Shown: positions 1-8,999 of the stretch, in pieces | How the letters are laid out: the number at the start of each line of letters is the position of its first letter | Position numbering within the stretch: the stretch's first letter is position 1 | Assembly: GCF_031583025.1 (NCBI RefSeq) | Contig: NZ_CP134062.1 | Coordinates: 6,111,234 to 6,175,233, forward strand | Source: Mycobacterium sp. Z3061 | GTDB taxonomy: Bacteria > Actinomycetota > Actinomycetes > Mycobacteriales > Mycobacteriaceae | Length of the DNA stretch: 64,000 nt | Direction of reading: 5' to 3' | Notes under the pieces: generated by a model | The model's database searches: none | What the model was told of the DNA's origin: nothing | Seen by the model: the letters and a program-made list of their open reading frames with translations, nothing else | Translations under genes and position numbers: made by a program

Positions 1-1
1 G

Positions 2-1279
2 CACCCGGCCGTACTGCAGGTGTCTCAGCAGCAGGCACTGGCTCTGCTCACTACGGCGCCGGACGTGAATTTCCTGCTCATCGGCACCGACGGCACGAAT
101 CTGGCCGCGATCCTGGCAGACCCCTCCGGGACGCCCAACTTCCACGCGTTCATGAAGCAGAGCGTCACCTCCGCATCCACGATCGTCGGGCACACCACCA
201 TCTCCAACCCTTCTTGGACGACCATTCAGACCGGCGTCTGGATGGAGACCGCCGGCGTGAGCAACAACGTGTTCACCCCGTGGACTTACGACACCTGGCC
301 GACCGTGTACAACCAACTCGAGGCCACCTGGGGCGACCTGGTCAACACGACTGTCATCGCCAACGGCGAGGGCACCACGAGCGGCATCAACACCCGGATC
401 GCCGGCGCCGGATCGCATCCCGCCGACCACATCGAATTCGTCCCGCAGGTGCCGGGCGACACTGACTGGATTGCGACCCAGAATCTGGTCGGCCAGAAGG
501 CGCAGGCCGCAATCCTGGCCGCCGATCCCACCAAGGGCAATCTCATCTTCGCGTCCTTCGCCGGAGTCGATAACAACGCGCACCAGTACGGCGGTGACTC
601 ACCGCAGTACGCTGCGGCGCTTCGAAACCTGGACTACAACCTCGGAGAGCAAACCATCGGCGGTGGCGGCCTGCTGGGAGCGGTCGCGCAGTGGGAGCAC
701 GACAACGGCGAACAGTGGTCGACGCTCATTGTCACCGACCACGGTGAGATCGGCCCCGACCAGTTCGGACGCGGACACGGTTTCCAATCTCCGCGTGAGA
801 CAGCGACTTTCCTCATCTTCGATCAGGCCGGCAACGATCTGCTCGACGGGTGGATCAACAACTCATGGCAGACCGTCAGTGTGACTCCGTCGATCATGCA
901 TGACTTCGGCCTGTCACCCCTGTCGTACATGCAGGGTGCGCCGCTGACGTCGCCTGCTTTCCAAGGCACCTACGCCGATCCCGGCCCCAACCTGTTCAGC
1001 GTGCTCAGCGCCTCCTTCGCCGCACAGGGTTATCCCGATCCCGTGACCAACTACGTTCTCGACTCGCGCACGGTCGCGGCCACGATCCCCTATCTGGCGT
1101 ACGGCCCCATCCAGAACATCGTCGATGCGGTACCGGAACTCTTGAAGGTGCCCGTCTCCTGGATCGGCGCCGGCATTTACCAGTCGCTGAACATCCCGGC
1201 CCAGATCTGGTGCCGATTGACCGGCGTGACCGGCAACCAGATCATCCCGCCGATTCTCAATCCGTTCCTCTCCGGGTAG
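2..1279 (+). CDS. Alkaline-phosphatase-superfamily phosphodiesterase domain protein, 5' end outside window
   Basis: The frame is open from the first bases of the window, so the true start lies upstream; the GTG at 20 is only the first possible internal start. The visible part is a type I phosphodiesterase/nucleotide pyrophosphatase-like domain. It has a metal-binding GTDGTN near the beginning, a Thr-rich nucleophile region (NPSWTTIQTG), a VDNNAHQYG segment, a VTDHGEIG segment and a GRGHGF segment. Together these give the Asp/His/Thr set of two-metal phosphohydrolases. The last 110 residues are hydrophobic and of unknown role. In slow-growing mycobacteria such domains can sit behind a PE or PPE module; whether one is present here cannot be seen. 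The substrate is unknown. A 107-bp gap separates it from the next gene on the same strand. Confidence 0.8.
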   Translation, partial: HPAVLQVSQQQALALLTTAPDVNFLLIGTDGTNLAAILADPSGTPNFHAFMKQSVTSASTIVGHTTISNPSWTTIQTGVWMETAGVSNNVFTPWTYDTWPTVYNQLEATWGDLVNTTVIANGEGTTSGINTRIAGAGSHPADHIEFVPQVPGDTDWIATQNLVGQKAQAAILAADPTKGNLIFASFAGVDNNAHQYGGDSPQYAAALRNLDYNLGEQTIGGGGLLGAVAQWEHDNGEQWSTLIVTDHGEIGPDQFGRGHGFQSPRETATFLIFDQAGNDLLDGWINNSWQTVSVTPSIMHDFGLSPLSYMQGAPLTSPAFQGTYADPGPNLFSVLSASFAAQGYPDPVTNYVLDSRTVAATIPYLAYGPIQNIVDAVPELLKVPVSWIGAGIYQSLNIPAQIWCRLTGVTGNQIIPPILNPFLSG

Positions 1280-1386
1280 CGCCGGCTCGGAAAACGGCTC
1301 GATTGCAGTAGCGCACTACTCAGACCCTCCCTGCTGAGGAAGACCACGATCAATCGGTCACGTCCCGGATGGGAAGGCCTGAACCG

Positions 1387-2136
1387 ATGATCTCTCACGA
1401 CATGCGCGGCCGGCGCAGCGATCTGAGCTCTGCCGGCACGGCACCGGTGCTGCAGCTCGAAAGTATCCACAAGACCTACATCCGGGGCGATGAGCAAGTG
1501 CAGGTGCTGGTGGACTTCGACTTCACGCTCAACGGCGGTGAATTCGTCGTCGTGACCGGGCCGTCGGGGGCAGGGAAATCGACCCTGCTGCACATCGCCG
1601 GCGGGTTGGACGCACCGGATGGCGGCACAGTGTCCGTGACCGGTCGAGACGTCTGGTCGATGGGTACCGGCGCGCGGGCAGCGTTCCGGCGGCGCAACCT
1701 CGGTTTCGTGTTCCAGTTCTTCAACCTGGTACCGATGCTCACCGCAACCGAGAATGTGTCGTTGCCACTGGTTTTGGACGGTGTGCCGGCGCGATCGGCG
1801 GATGCGCGCGCCAAGGAGTTGCTGGCCCGGGTCGGGCTGGGTGATCGCGCACGGCACCGGCCGGCCGAACTGTCGGGCGGGCAGCTGCAGCGGGTGGCGG
1901 TGGCGCGCGCCCTGGCAGCCCGGCCCGCGATCGTCCTGGCCGACGAACCCACCGGAAATCTGGACAGCCAATCCTCGAGTGAGGTGCTGGATCTGCTGCG
2001 CTCCCTGGCGGACGAAGACGGCGCCGCGGTCGTGATGGTCACGCATGACCAGGCGGCAGCGAGCTACGGTTCCCGCCAGCTGCACCTTGTCGACGGGCGT
2101 TCCTGCCCGGCCGGCGCCCCCGCCGGGGAGCGGTGA
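1387..2136 (+). CDS. ABC transporter ATP-binding protein (LolD/MacB type)
   Basis: This 249-aa ATPase powers the permease encoded next to it. Walker A is GPSGAGKS, the Q-loop lies at FQFFNLVPM, the signature is LSGGQLQRVA, Walker B is IVLADEPTGNLD, and the switch His is in VMVTHDQ. This pattern is typical of LolD/MacB/FtsE-like ATPases that pair with FtsX-type permeases. ATG 1387 is preferred over ATG 1369 because an AAGG-containing stretch precedes it and the length then fits the family. The stop codon overlaps the next start (TGATG). Size and pairing resemble the M. tuberculosis Rv0986-Rv0987 pair as I remember it; that orthology is inference. Confidence 0.88.
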   Translation: MISHDMRGRRSDLSSAGTAPVLQLESIHKTYIRGDEQVQVLVDFDFTLNGGEFVVVTGPSGAGKSTLLHIAGGLDAPDGGTVSVTGRDVWSMGTGARAAFRRRNLGFVFQFFNLVPMLTATENVSLPLVLDGVPARSADARAKELLARVGLGDRARHRPAELSGGQLQRVAVARALAARPAIVLADEPTGNLDSQSSSEVLDLLRSLADEDGAAVVMVTHDQAAASYGSRQLHLVDGRSCPAGAPAGER

Positions 2137-4694
2137 TGCGACGGCTGCGCGCCGGATGGCTGTCTTTCCGGCGTATCCATGTCGCGGCCCTGGTCGCCGA
2201 CTGGCGCCGGACCTTGCTCAGCGTGATCGGCGTCGGGCTCGGCGTGACGGTGGTTCTCGGAGTGCTGGTCCTCAAGGCCGAACTCGTCCGCCCGTTCGAC
2301 TCGTTCGGCCCGTCGCTCACTCACGCCGCCGACAGCGGGGTGATCGAGGTTACGCCGAACGTGAGCGGCCGGCTGCCGGTCGAGACGGTCAACCGGTTGC
2401 GCGCTGACGTCACGGGAGCTGCTGCGGTGGTCCCGGTGGTCGCCGGCCTGACCCCGGTCGATGTAGCGGGCGGCGCACACGGTTTCTTCGTGCTCGGCGG
2501 GTCCTGCGAAATCGAGCTGCTGGTCGGCTCTTTCGACTGCGAGCGCCGCGCCCACGAGGCCCAGCCCGCACCGGGACCCGGTGTGCCGCTGCAGGTTCCG
2601 GCGGTAATCGCGCAACGTCACGGTTGGAAGCTCGGAGATGAGTTGAGCCTCCCCGGGCTCCCGCGGGGCGCCGCGCACCTGGGTTGGACGTTTGAGGAGT
2701 TCGACCGTGTCAAGGACATCAACGACGGCTACGTGCTGTTGGCTCCTTCCACCGACATCGCGGCACGTCTGCTCGGGGCACCCGGATACGTCACGGCTGC
2801 CTTCGTGCTACCCAGAAACGGCGCTGAGGTCACCGCCGACGTCGACCACGTCGTCGCGGGCGTGGCGACGGCCGGCGCGCCGCGGCCGCAGCTGCCGGCG
2901 GTGTTCGAGAACGGCAAGCAGAGTTTCAACCTCACCGTGCTGGCCGGAATCATCATCGGGGTGCTGATCGCCGTCAACACCATCCTGCTGGCGGTGGAGG
3001 ACCGCCGTGCGGTAATGGGCACCATCGGCGCTATCGGGGCCAGACCGGCCGGGTTGTTCGGCGGCATGCTGTGCGAAGGCGCTGTGGTGGGACTGCTGGG
3101 CGGATTGTGCGGGATACCAAGCGGTTTCCTGCTCGGGACGTATCTGGTGGACACCTTCGGCAGATCGATGCTGGCCGGCTCGGGCGGCACCATCACCGCG
3201 CACTTCACGCCGAACTTGATCGCGATCGGGGCGGCCGCGGGGGTCGTCTGCGGAATCCTCGCGATGGCCGGCCCGGCCACCAGGCTGCTTCGCGGCGGAC
3301 CGCTGGCGTCGATGGCCAGCGTCGGCGGGATACAGCGAGCCCGGACCATCCCTGTGTGGCCGCTGATTGTCGGGGTGGTCATGATGGCCGCCGCAGTCGC
3401 GGTGCTGAAGATCTTCGAACGCGGATCGCTCCCGCTGAACGTCGGCATCAACGGGATGACCGTTGGGCTGTGCGGGCTGGTGTTGGTGACGGTGTGGGTC
3501 GCCCCGCGTGCCGCCGGGCTGTTGATCGACGCACTCACGGTCGCGCGTCCTGCCGTCGGCCGCCTGCTGGGCGCGGATTTTCGGCGCTACACGCTGCTCT
3601 TCGCCTGCTCGGCGGCGCTACTCGCCGAGGGCACCAGTCTGGCCATCGGCTCACATGCCATGCAACTGCTCGGCACCGACCAGATCGCCGCCGAGAAGGC
3701 TGACCGGCTGCCGGCGGCCCTGTTGATTTCCGCGCAATCGGTGCTGGATCAGCGGGACGGACAGCTCTCCGATGCCACGTTCGACCTGGTGACCGGCGCC
3801 GCCGACGGTCGGAGCGTGTCGACACGCTGGCGGTCGACGATCGCGTCGGGGACGTTGTCGCGCTTGGTCATCGGGGTCACACCGGGTGACTGGTACAGCC
3901 AGGCGCAATACGAGCCGGCCGGCGTCCCTGACACGTTCTGGCAGGGGCTGCGCGCGGGCGAGGTCGGCCTGAGCGAGATCGCCGCGAGCCGGCTCGGCGT
4001 TGGCGCGGGCGCCCTCGTCGAGCTGCCCACCGTCAAGGGGCCGAAACACTACCGGGTGGCCGGAACGTTCCGGCCACGGATGGTCAATGACGCGGCATTG
4101 GGCGACATCGCCCTGGTGTCCGAAAGCCTGGCGCGTTCCGACTGGGCCGCCGTGCGCGATCAGATCGCGGTGGCCTACCCCTCGGCGGCCGAATCCAGTT
4201 CTCACCGGCGCGATTTCACCGAACTAGGCGCCGGTTTGTGGGTGTACGACAACGAGCGGTGGCGCTCAGTGGCCACCAACGGAATCACCCGCTTCCTGGA
4301 GCCGTTCACGATCGGGGGCTACGTGGTGATGGCGGCTGCCGGCTTGAGCGTCCTGAACGTGTTCGTGCTGGGACTTGTGCAACGCAAGCGTGAACGGGCC
4401 GCGTTGCGGGCGATCGGGGTGACTACGGGGCAAGAACAGGCCGTGATCCTCGCCAACGCCGGTCTGCTCGGCTTACTGGTCGCTGTCGTCGCTGTGCTCG
4501 GCGGCGTGGGCCTCACCTACCTGTGGTCACTGGGCTCACCGGTGTACTACGGCATCAGAATCGAGTGGGGTGTGCTGCCGACGCCGCTGCGCACCGGAGT
4601 GGTTGCGGTGGCGGCACTGATGCTGGCCGCCGCGGCCTACCCCGTGATCTATTCGCGGCGACTGGAGACGATCGAGGTGTTGCGGAGCAGTTGA
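2136..4694 (+). CDS. FtsX-like ABC transporter permease
   Basis: An 852-aa membrane protein, long for the family and built as a duplicated FtsX/MacB permease. An N-terminal membrane segment (about residues 25-45) is followed by a large extracellular region, then three hydrophobic helices (about 265-400). A central pair of hydrophobic segments, a second extracellular region and three C-terminal helices (about 720-840) complete it. It would form the membrane part of a transporter that acts on lipids or lipoproteins or exports a substrate; the substrate is unknown. It overlaps the ATPase gene by one base, so the two are translationally coupled. It converges on the acyltransferase gene with only 14 bp between the stops. 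Length matches my memory of Rv0987 (about 855 aa). Confidence 0.87.
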   Translation: MRRLRAGWLSFRRIHVAALVADWRRTLLSVIGVGLGVTVVLGVLVLKAELVRPFDSFGPSLTHAADSGVIEVTPNVSGRLPVETVNRLRADVTGAAAVVPVVAGLTPVDVAGGAHGFFVLGGSCEIELLVGSFDCERRAHEAQPAPGPGVPLQVPAVIAQRHGWKLGDELSLPGLPRGAAHLGWTFEEFDRVKDINDGYVLLAPSTDIAARLLGAPGYVTAAFVLPRNGAEVTADVDHVVAGVATAGAPRPQLPAVFENGKQSFNLTVLAGIIIGVLIAVNTILLAVEDRRAVMGTIGAIGARPAGLFGGMLCEGAVVGLLGGLCGIPSGFLLGTYLVDTFGRSMLAGSGGTITAHFTPNLIAIGAAAGVVCGILAMAGPATRLLRGGPLASMASVGGIQRARTIPVWPLIVGVVMMAAAVAVLKIFERGSLPLNVGINGMTVGLCGLVLVTVWVAPRAAGLLIDALTVARPAVGRLLGADFRRYTLLFACSAALLAEGTSLAIGSHAMQLLGTDQIAAEKADRLPAALLISAQSVLDQRDGQLSDATFDLVTGAADGRSVSTRWRSTIASGTLSRLVIGVTPGDWYSQAQYEPAGVPDTFWQGLRAGEVGLSEIAASRLGVGAGALVELPTVKGPKHYRVAGTFRPRMVNDAALGDIALVSESLARSDWAAVRDQIAVAYPSAAESSSHRRDFTELGAGLWVYDNERWRSVATNGITRFLEPFTIGGYVVMAAAGLSVLNVFVLGLVQRKRERAALRAIGVTTGQEQAVILANAGLLGLLVAVVAVLGGVGLTYLWSLGSPVYYGIRIEWGVLPTPLRTGVVAVAALMLAAAAYPVIYSRRLETIEVLRSS

Positions 4695-4708
4695 CGCTTG
4701 CGGCCGCC

Positions 4709-6028
4709 TCAGACGTGCATCGCACGATGCAGGGGCGGGATGTCGTCACCGACGAGCCGGAACCGGTGCAGATGCTCCTGAATCGCCGGGCTCGACATGG
4801 CCTCAAATACCCTGGGCGGCAATGCCATCTGGAAGACCAGCCCGCGTCCGTCTGCCCCGTCCATCAAGACACCGCCGCCCGCTACCGGTAATTGCATCAC
4901 CAGGGTGCAGTAGGACGGAAAGGTGTCCTCGAATCGGACGCGATAAACGCCGAAGCCACTCACGTTGGAAATAAGCGGATTCCACCGGGCTGGATTGAAG
5001 TTGGCGGTCACACAGCGAGCGGCCCGCGATGGCCCGGCATCGTCCAGAAACCGCTGGTTGATCCGCATGTCACAGTGTTCATCGGCGAATCGATTCACGC
5101 TGCGTCGGATGCGTTCCGCAAAAGATCCGGCAGCTTCGCCACTTCGCAGGTCCAGGTTCAGCGTCGTGACGATGTTGCCGGCCAACATCGGGTCGAGTCC
5201 GCAACGATTCCTCGCATTTACGACAATCGACAGCGTGCGATGATCCATCGCGGGGTCCGCCTTGCGGAGCGCCTCGCAAATCTGCGCGCAGACAACGTCG
5301 TTGGCAGACAGGCGAAGCCGGTCGCCGTAGGCGTCGCGCATGCGGGCGATTTCGTCTTCCCCGAAGTAGAGGGTCAGGGTCCGTTGTTTGCGCGCATCCT
5401 TTGCCAGGTACACCGCACTGCGCGCGAGTTCCGCCCACCCCAGACAACGCACGCCGGGCCTCCGGGCACCGTCGGGGGGTAGATGCTGGTCGAGGTAGGC
5501 AGCGCGGTCTTCGACGATCAACGGCTCTGCGAGTGGCCTGTCGCCAGCGGCGGCGCTCCACGCATTCATGAAGTGCATGAACGTCTGCATGTCACCGACC
5601 ACGTGGTGCCATGAGAAACCGATCGCGGTGGCGTCGTCGGCGAGGTGGGTGACACGGACCTTGCACAGCGGACCCAGGCCCCACCGGGCGGTGACCCCGT
5701 TCACCGGATCGATGAGCCATCGTCCCTTGTCCTCAGACGCCGACCGGACCGCCTCAGCCAGCGTGCGGTCCGACGACGCCGACGTGAAGGGCACACCTTG
5801 GCCCTTGCAACGGACGCGCATTCTGCCGTCGGCGATGGTCATTCGCCCGGCGAAAATTGGATGTTCGGTGAGCGCATGTGCGAATGCGTCGGCGAGCGCG
5901 CGTGTGTCGAGCCGACGGTCGAAGAAGAAAACGATGTGCACTGCCAGGTTCGCCACAATGGCGTCGCCGACGTTGCAGCGAACATCGAACCGTTGAGCCT
6001 GAAGTGGACGGATCAGCTGAGTCGACAT
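4709..6028 (-). CDS. HxxxD-type acyltransferase (condensation/BAHD-like fold)
   Basis: A 439-aa cytosolic protein. Near residues 141-146 it carries HHVVGD, the HxxxD catalytic motif of CoA-dependent acyltransferases related to condensation domains, plant BAHD enzymes and WS/DGAT proteins. The C-terminal half contains a FGVYRVRFED stretch, at the place where BAHD enzymes carry their structural DFGWG motif. It probably transfers an acyl group from CoA or a carrier to a hydroxyl or amine of a small molecule. Its start lies 5 bp downstream of the P450 stop, so the two genes form an operon and may oxidise and then acylate the same metabolite. Substrate unknown. Confidence 0.78.
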   Translation of the reverse strand: MSTQLIRPLQAQRFDVRCNVGDAIVANLAVHIVFFFDRRLDTRALADAFAHALTEHPIFAGRMTIADGRMRVRCKGQGVPFTSASSDRTLAEAVRSASEDKGRWLIDPVNGVTARWGLGPLCKVRVTHLADDATAIGFSWHHVVGDMQTFMHFMNAWSAAAGDRPLAEPLIVEDRAAYLDQHLPPDGARRPGVRCLGWAELARSAVYLAKDARKQRTLTLYFGEDEIARMRDAYGDRLRLSANDVVCAQICEALRKADPAMDHRTLSIVVNARNRCGLDPMLAGNIVTTLNLDLRSGEAAGSFAERIRRSVNRFADEHCDMRINQRFLDDAGPSRAARCVTANFNPARWNPLISNVSGFGVYRVRFEDTFPSYCTLVMQLPVAGGGVLMDGADGRGLVFQMALPPRVFEAMSSPAIQEHLHRFRLVGDDIPPLHRAMHV

Positions 6029-6033
6029 CGGGG

Positions 6034-7416
6034 CTACTTTCTGCGATTCACTACCACGCGGGCGCCCTGTTTCGGGGTGTGGGCAATTCCGCGGAAATGC
6101 GACTTCTCGTCGGGGGCGGCGCCGGTCTGGATCCGGAAATTCCGCAGCACCGTCCGCAGCACGACGTCCATCTCGGTGAGCGCGAAATCAGCGCCGAGGC
6201 ACCGCCGCGCTCCACCGCCGAACGCCATCCAGCCTGACGACGGCGGCCTGGTGCCGCAAAACCTGTGTGGGTCGAATGTGGTTGGTTCAGAGAATATTTC
6301 GGGGTTCTGGTGCAGATCGGCGATTCGCACCAGCATCGTGTGGCCCTGCGGAATCCGCCACTTGCCGAGATCGAAGTGGGGCGCGCTCACCCGGCGACCG
6401 GCGACATCGAGGACGGTACGTACCCGCAGCAACTCCAAGATGGCGGCGCGTCGCAGGTCGCTGCCGCCCGCGTCGAGCTCTGCCACTAGATCCGCCAGCA
6501 CGTCAGGGTGCCGGCGCAATCGCTCGAACATCCAGCCCAGAGCTGATGCCGTTGTCTCGTGGCCCGCGCTGATGAACGCCAGCAGTTCGTCGCAGATGTC
6601 CGGGCGCGACATTGCGGTTCCGCCCTCGCGGTTCGCACGCAGCAGCAGAGCCAGGATGTCTGTCCGCTCCTCCAGTCGCGGATCCGCCTCGGCGCGGTCG
6701 ATAATTCTGTCCACGATCCGGTCAAATGACCGGCGGTGCAATCTAATCCATGGGCTGCGACGTCCGGTCCAGAATCGCGGCGGCGGCACGAACGCAATGA
6801 GTTGGCCGAATTTCAGGTAACGCGGGATGATGCGGCGAAGTTCCGCCATTTCCACACCGTCGGACCTGTCGGAACCGTCGGACCTGTCGGAACCGTCGGA
6901 CCTGTCGGACCCGGCGGGGCCGAATACGATTCGCAGGATCACGTTCAGGGTGATCCTGTTCATCGGCTCGAGGATCCGGAACTCCTTGTCCTCCGGCCAG
7001 TTTGCGCTTTCCCGCAACGTCTCGTTCTCGATGAGCCGCTCGTAGTAGGCGAGCTTCGTACCGTGGACTGCCGGGGCGAGCAACCGGCGCCGATCGTGGT
7101 GCGGGTGGCCGTCGAGCGCGAATATCGATCCGGGCCCGAACAGATTGCTGAGGTTCGGCTGGACGTTGACGAGTTGGTCGGTGCCGGCCGTACACACCGA
7201 CCGCGCCAGGGCCGGGTCCGAAACGATCACGGTGTGGCCGAAGAACGGGACGTTTATCTCGAAGACGTGTCCGTGCCGTTTGATCCAGTTATCCATCGCT
7301 TTCCGGCGAAAGAAAGCGAATTCGACGCCCTGCAGGAGTTTGGGTAGGTGTGGTCGCGGCGGGTTCATGCCGTTCGGTCGTGTGTCGCACGCCGTGGCGG
7401 TAGCCGGATCGATCAT
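6034..7416 (-). CDS. Cytochrome P450
   Basis: A 460-aa P450 monooxygenase. The I-helix oxygen-binding motif AGHETT, the K-helix ExxR (ELLR) and the haem-binding loop FGGGARRCLG with its Cys ligand are all present. ATG 7416 is chosen because a GAGGGG ribosome binding site lies six bases upstream; the GTG at 7422 would have none. The haem loop and following helix (GADFALTEM) look most like mycobacterial CYP135/CYP138-type enzymes, but I do not assign a family. An unusual Ser-Asp-Gly/Arg repeat of 18 residues sits between the E and F helix region, encoded by a perfect 18-bp tandem repeat. It heads a two-gene operon with the acyltransferase. Confidence 0.9.
   Translation of the reverse strand: MIDPATATACDTRPNGMNPPRPHLPKLLQGVEFAFFRRKAMDNWIKRHGHVFEINVPFFGHTVIVSDPALARSVCTAGTDQLVNVQPNLSNLFGPGSIFALDGHPHHDRRRLLAPAVHGTKLAYYERLIENETLRESANWPEDKEFRILEPMNRITLNVILRIVFGPAGSDRSDGSDRSDGSDRSDGVEMAELRRIIPRYLKFGQLIAFVPPPRFWTGRRSPWIRLHRRSFDRIVDRIIDRAEADPRLEERTDILALLLRANREGGTAMSRPDICDELLAFISAGHETTASALGWMFERLRRHPDVLADLVAELDAGGSDLRRAAILELLRVRTVLDVAGRRVSAPHFDLGKWRIPQGHTMLVRIADLHQNPEIFSEPTTFDPHRFCGTRPPSSGWMAFGGGARRCLGADFALTEMDVVLRTVLRNFRIQTGAAPDEKSHFRGIAHTPKQGARVVVNRRK
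6856..6909. repeat. Three perfect 18-bp tandem repeats inside the P450 gene
   Basis: The 18-base unit accgtcggacctgtcgga occurs three times head to tail, and each half is itself a degenerate 9-base repeat. It adds multiples of six residues (Ser-Asp-Gly/Arg) without shifting the frame, so copy number can vary between strains while the protein stays intact. Confidence 0.95.
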
Positions 7417-7656
7417 GCGCACCCCTCAGCTCTCCACATCCCGCTCCACAGGCGAATCGTTGCTCTGTTGCGGGGCGGCGACTTGGGTAGTGCACTACTG
7501 GGATTTGATCCGGTTCGGACGCGTGCTACTTAGGCGGGCTCTCTCGGAGTCCGTACCACTCGACTCGAAGTCCGCGTCAGGAATGTGTTTACGATTCGGG
7601 TGCGAGCGTCTGACCCGCAAACTTTCAGCCTCGCTCCGAAGCGGCTGTGAGCCAGC

Positions 7657-8895
7657 CTAGTTGGTGGTGGGGGGTGGTTTGGGTTGGAAGGGGGTGTACC
7701 ACTTCCATTGGGCGCGTTCGCCGGTGGGCCCGGGGTAGGGGGCGACGTCGGGTGGGGGGTTGGTGGGTGGTCGGGCCAGGGAGCCGGGGAGCAGGATGTC
7801 GCCGTCGCGGTCGGTGATGGTGAGGTGGTCGGCGTCCCCGGAGATGGTGATCTCGCCTCGGTGGTGTAGGCGGTGGTGATAGGGGCACAGCAGGATCAGG
7901 TTGATCAGTTCGGTGGGGCCGCCGTGTTCCCAGTGCCGGATGTGGTGGGCGTGCAGGCCGCGGGTGGCCCCGCAGCCGGGCACCGCGCAGCAGGGGTGGC
8001 GGTGCTCGAGCGCGCGGCGCAGCCGCCGGTTGATCGTGCGGGTCGTGCGGCCGGCGCCGATGGGCTGGCCGTCGCGTTCGAACCAGACTTCGCAGGTGGC
8101 ATCGCACGTCAGGTAGTGGCGGTCGCCCTCACTCAAGAGCGGGCCCAGGTGCAGCTCGGCGGCGTGCGCGTCGACGTCGAGGTGCACCACCACCGTGGTG
8201 TGCGCGGCGTGCGGGCGGGCGGTGGCCTCGGCGTCCCAACCGGCCTCGACCAGCCGCAGGAACGCATCCATGGTGTCGGGCATCGGCGGCGCGGACTCCG
8301 AAGCAACCTCGGGGCGGTCGTGTTTCCACTGGGTGATCAGGGCCTCGCGATGGGAGGCCAGTGCGGCCTCGAATTTCGCCGCTTCGGTGTGCGGCAGGGT
8401 GATGCGCCAGCACGTGGAGTCTTCGGTGCTGGTCTTGGTGATCGCCGGTGGCGGGCGCCGATCGGGTTTCGGGCGCGGTTCACACTTGATTGCGGTGCGC
8501 AGCTGGCTGACCGTGGCGACACTGGCCAGCTGCTCGTAATGGGCATCGGATCCGTCGCCGGCGCGGGCGGCGATGACCCCGACCTGATCCAGCGACAGCC
8601 GGCCCTGCCGCAACCCCGCCGCACACCGGGGGAATTCCTGGGCCCGCCGCGCCACCGTGGTGATCGTGCGCGCATTGCCCGCGGTGGTGCCCAGCTTCCA
8701 GGCCACCACCGCCTCCACCGAGCGCGCCCCGGTGGACCCACACAACCCGTCGCGATCCATCTCCGCGACGATCTCGACGATCCGCCCGTCGATCGCGTTG
8801 CGCTGACCCGCCAACTCCGACAACTCCTCGAACAACACCTCCAAACGCTTGACAGGAGGCTGCTCGTAAGAGGCCACCGGGTAGGTCACCGACAC
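7657..8895 (-). CDS. DUF222/HNH endonuclease domain protein (13E12 repeat family type)
   Basis: A 412-aa protein. The N-terminal about 270 residues match the helical DUF222 pattern of actinobacterial 13E12-family proteins. The C-terminus holds an HNH nuclease: a Cys-rich CCAVPGCGATRGLHAHHI segment, then HWEHGG, then LCPYHHRLHH, with paired Cys residues for zinc and the His-Asn-His set. The GTG start at 8895 has AGGATGGGG upstream. In M. tuberculosis the 13E12 family is present in several copies and associated with mobile elements and phage insertion; the cellular role is unknown. No terminal repeats or integrase are seen next to it, so no mobile element can be delimited. Confidence 0.85.
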   Translation of the reverse strand: MSVTYPVASYEQPPVKRLEVLFEELSELAGQRNAIDGRIVEIVAEMDRDGLCGSTGARSVEAVVAWKLGTTAGNARTITTVARRAQEFPRCAAGLRQGRLSLDQVGVIAARAGDGSDAHYEQLASVATVSQLRTAIKCEPRPKPDRRPPPAITKTSTEDSTCWRITLPHTEAAKFEAALASHREALITQWKHDRPEVASESAPPMPDTMDAFLRLVEAGWDAEATARPHAAHTTVVVHLDVDAHAAELHLGPLLSEGDRHYLTCDATCEVWFERDGQPIGAGRTTRTINRRLRRALEHRHPCCAVPGCGATRGLHAHHIRHWEHGGPTELINLILLCPYHHRLHHRGEITISGDADHLTITDRDGDILLPGSLARPPTNPPPDVAPYPGPTGERAQWKWYTPFQPKPPPTTN

Positions 8896-8999
8896 AACCC
8901 CATCCTCCCAGCGGGGTCTGACAAGTCACCGCCACCGAACCAACGGACAAGGCCAGCGCCATCAATGGCCAAGCCAGACAACCGGATTGGCGACCGCAG

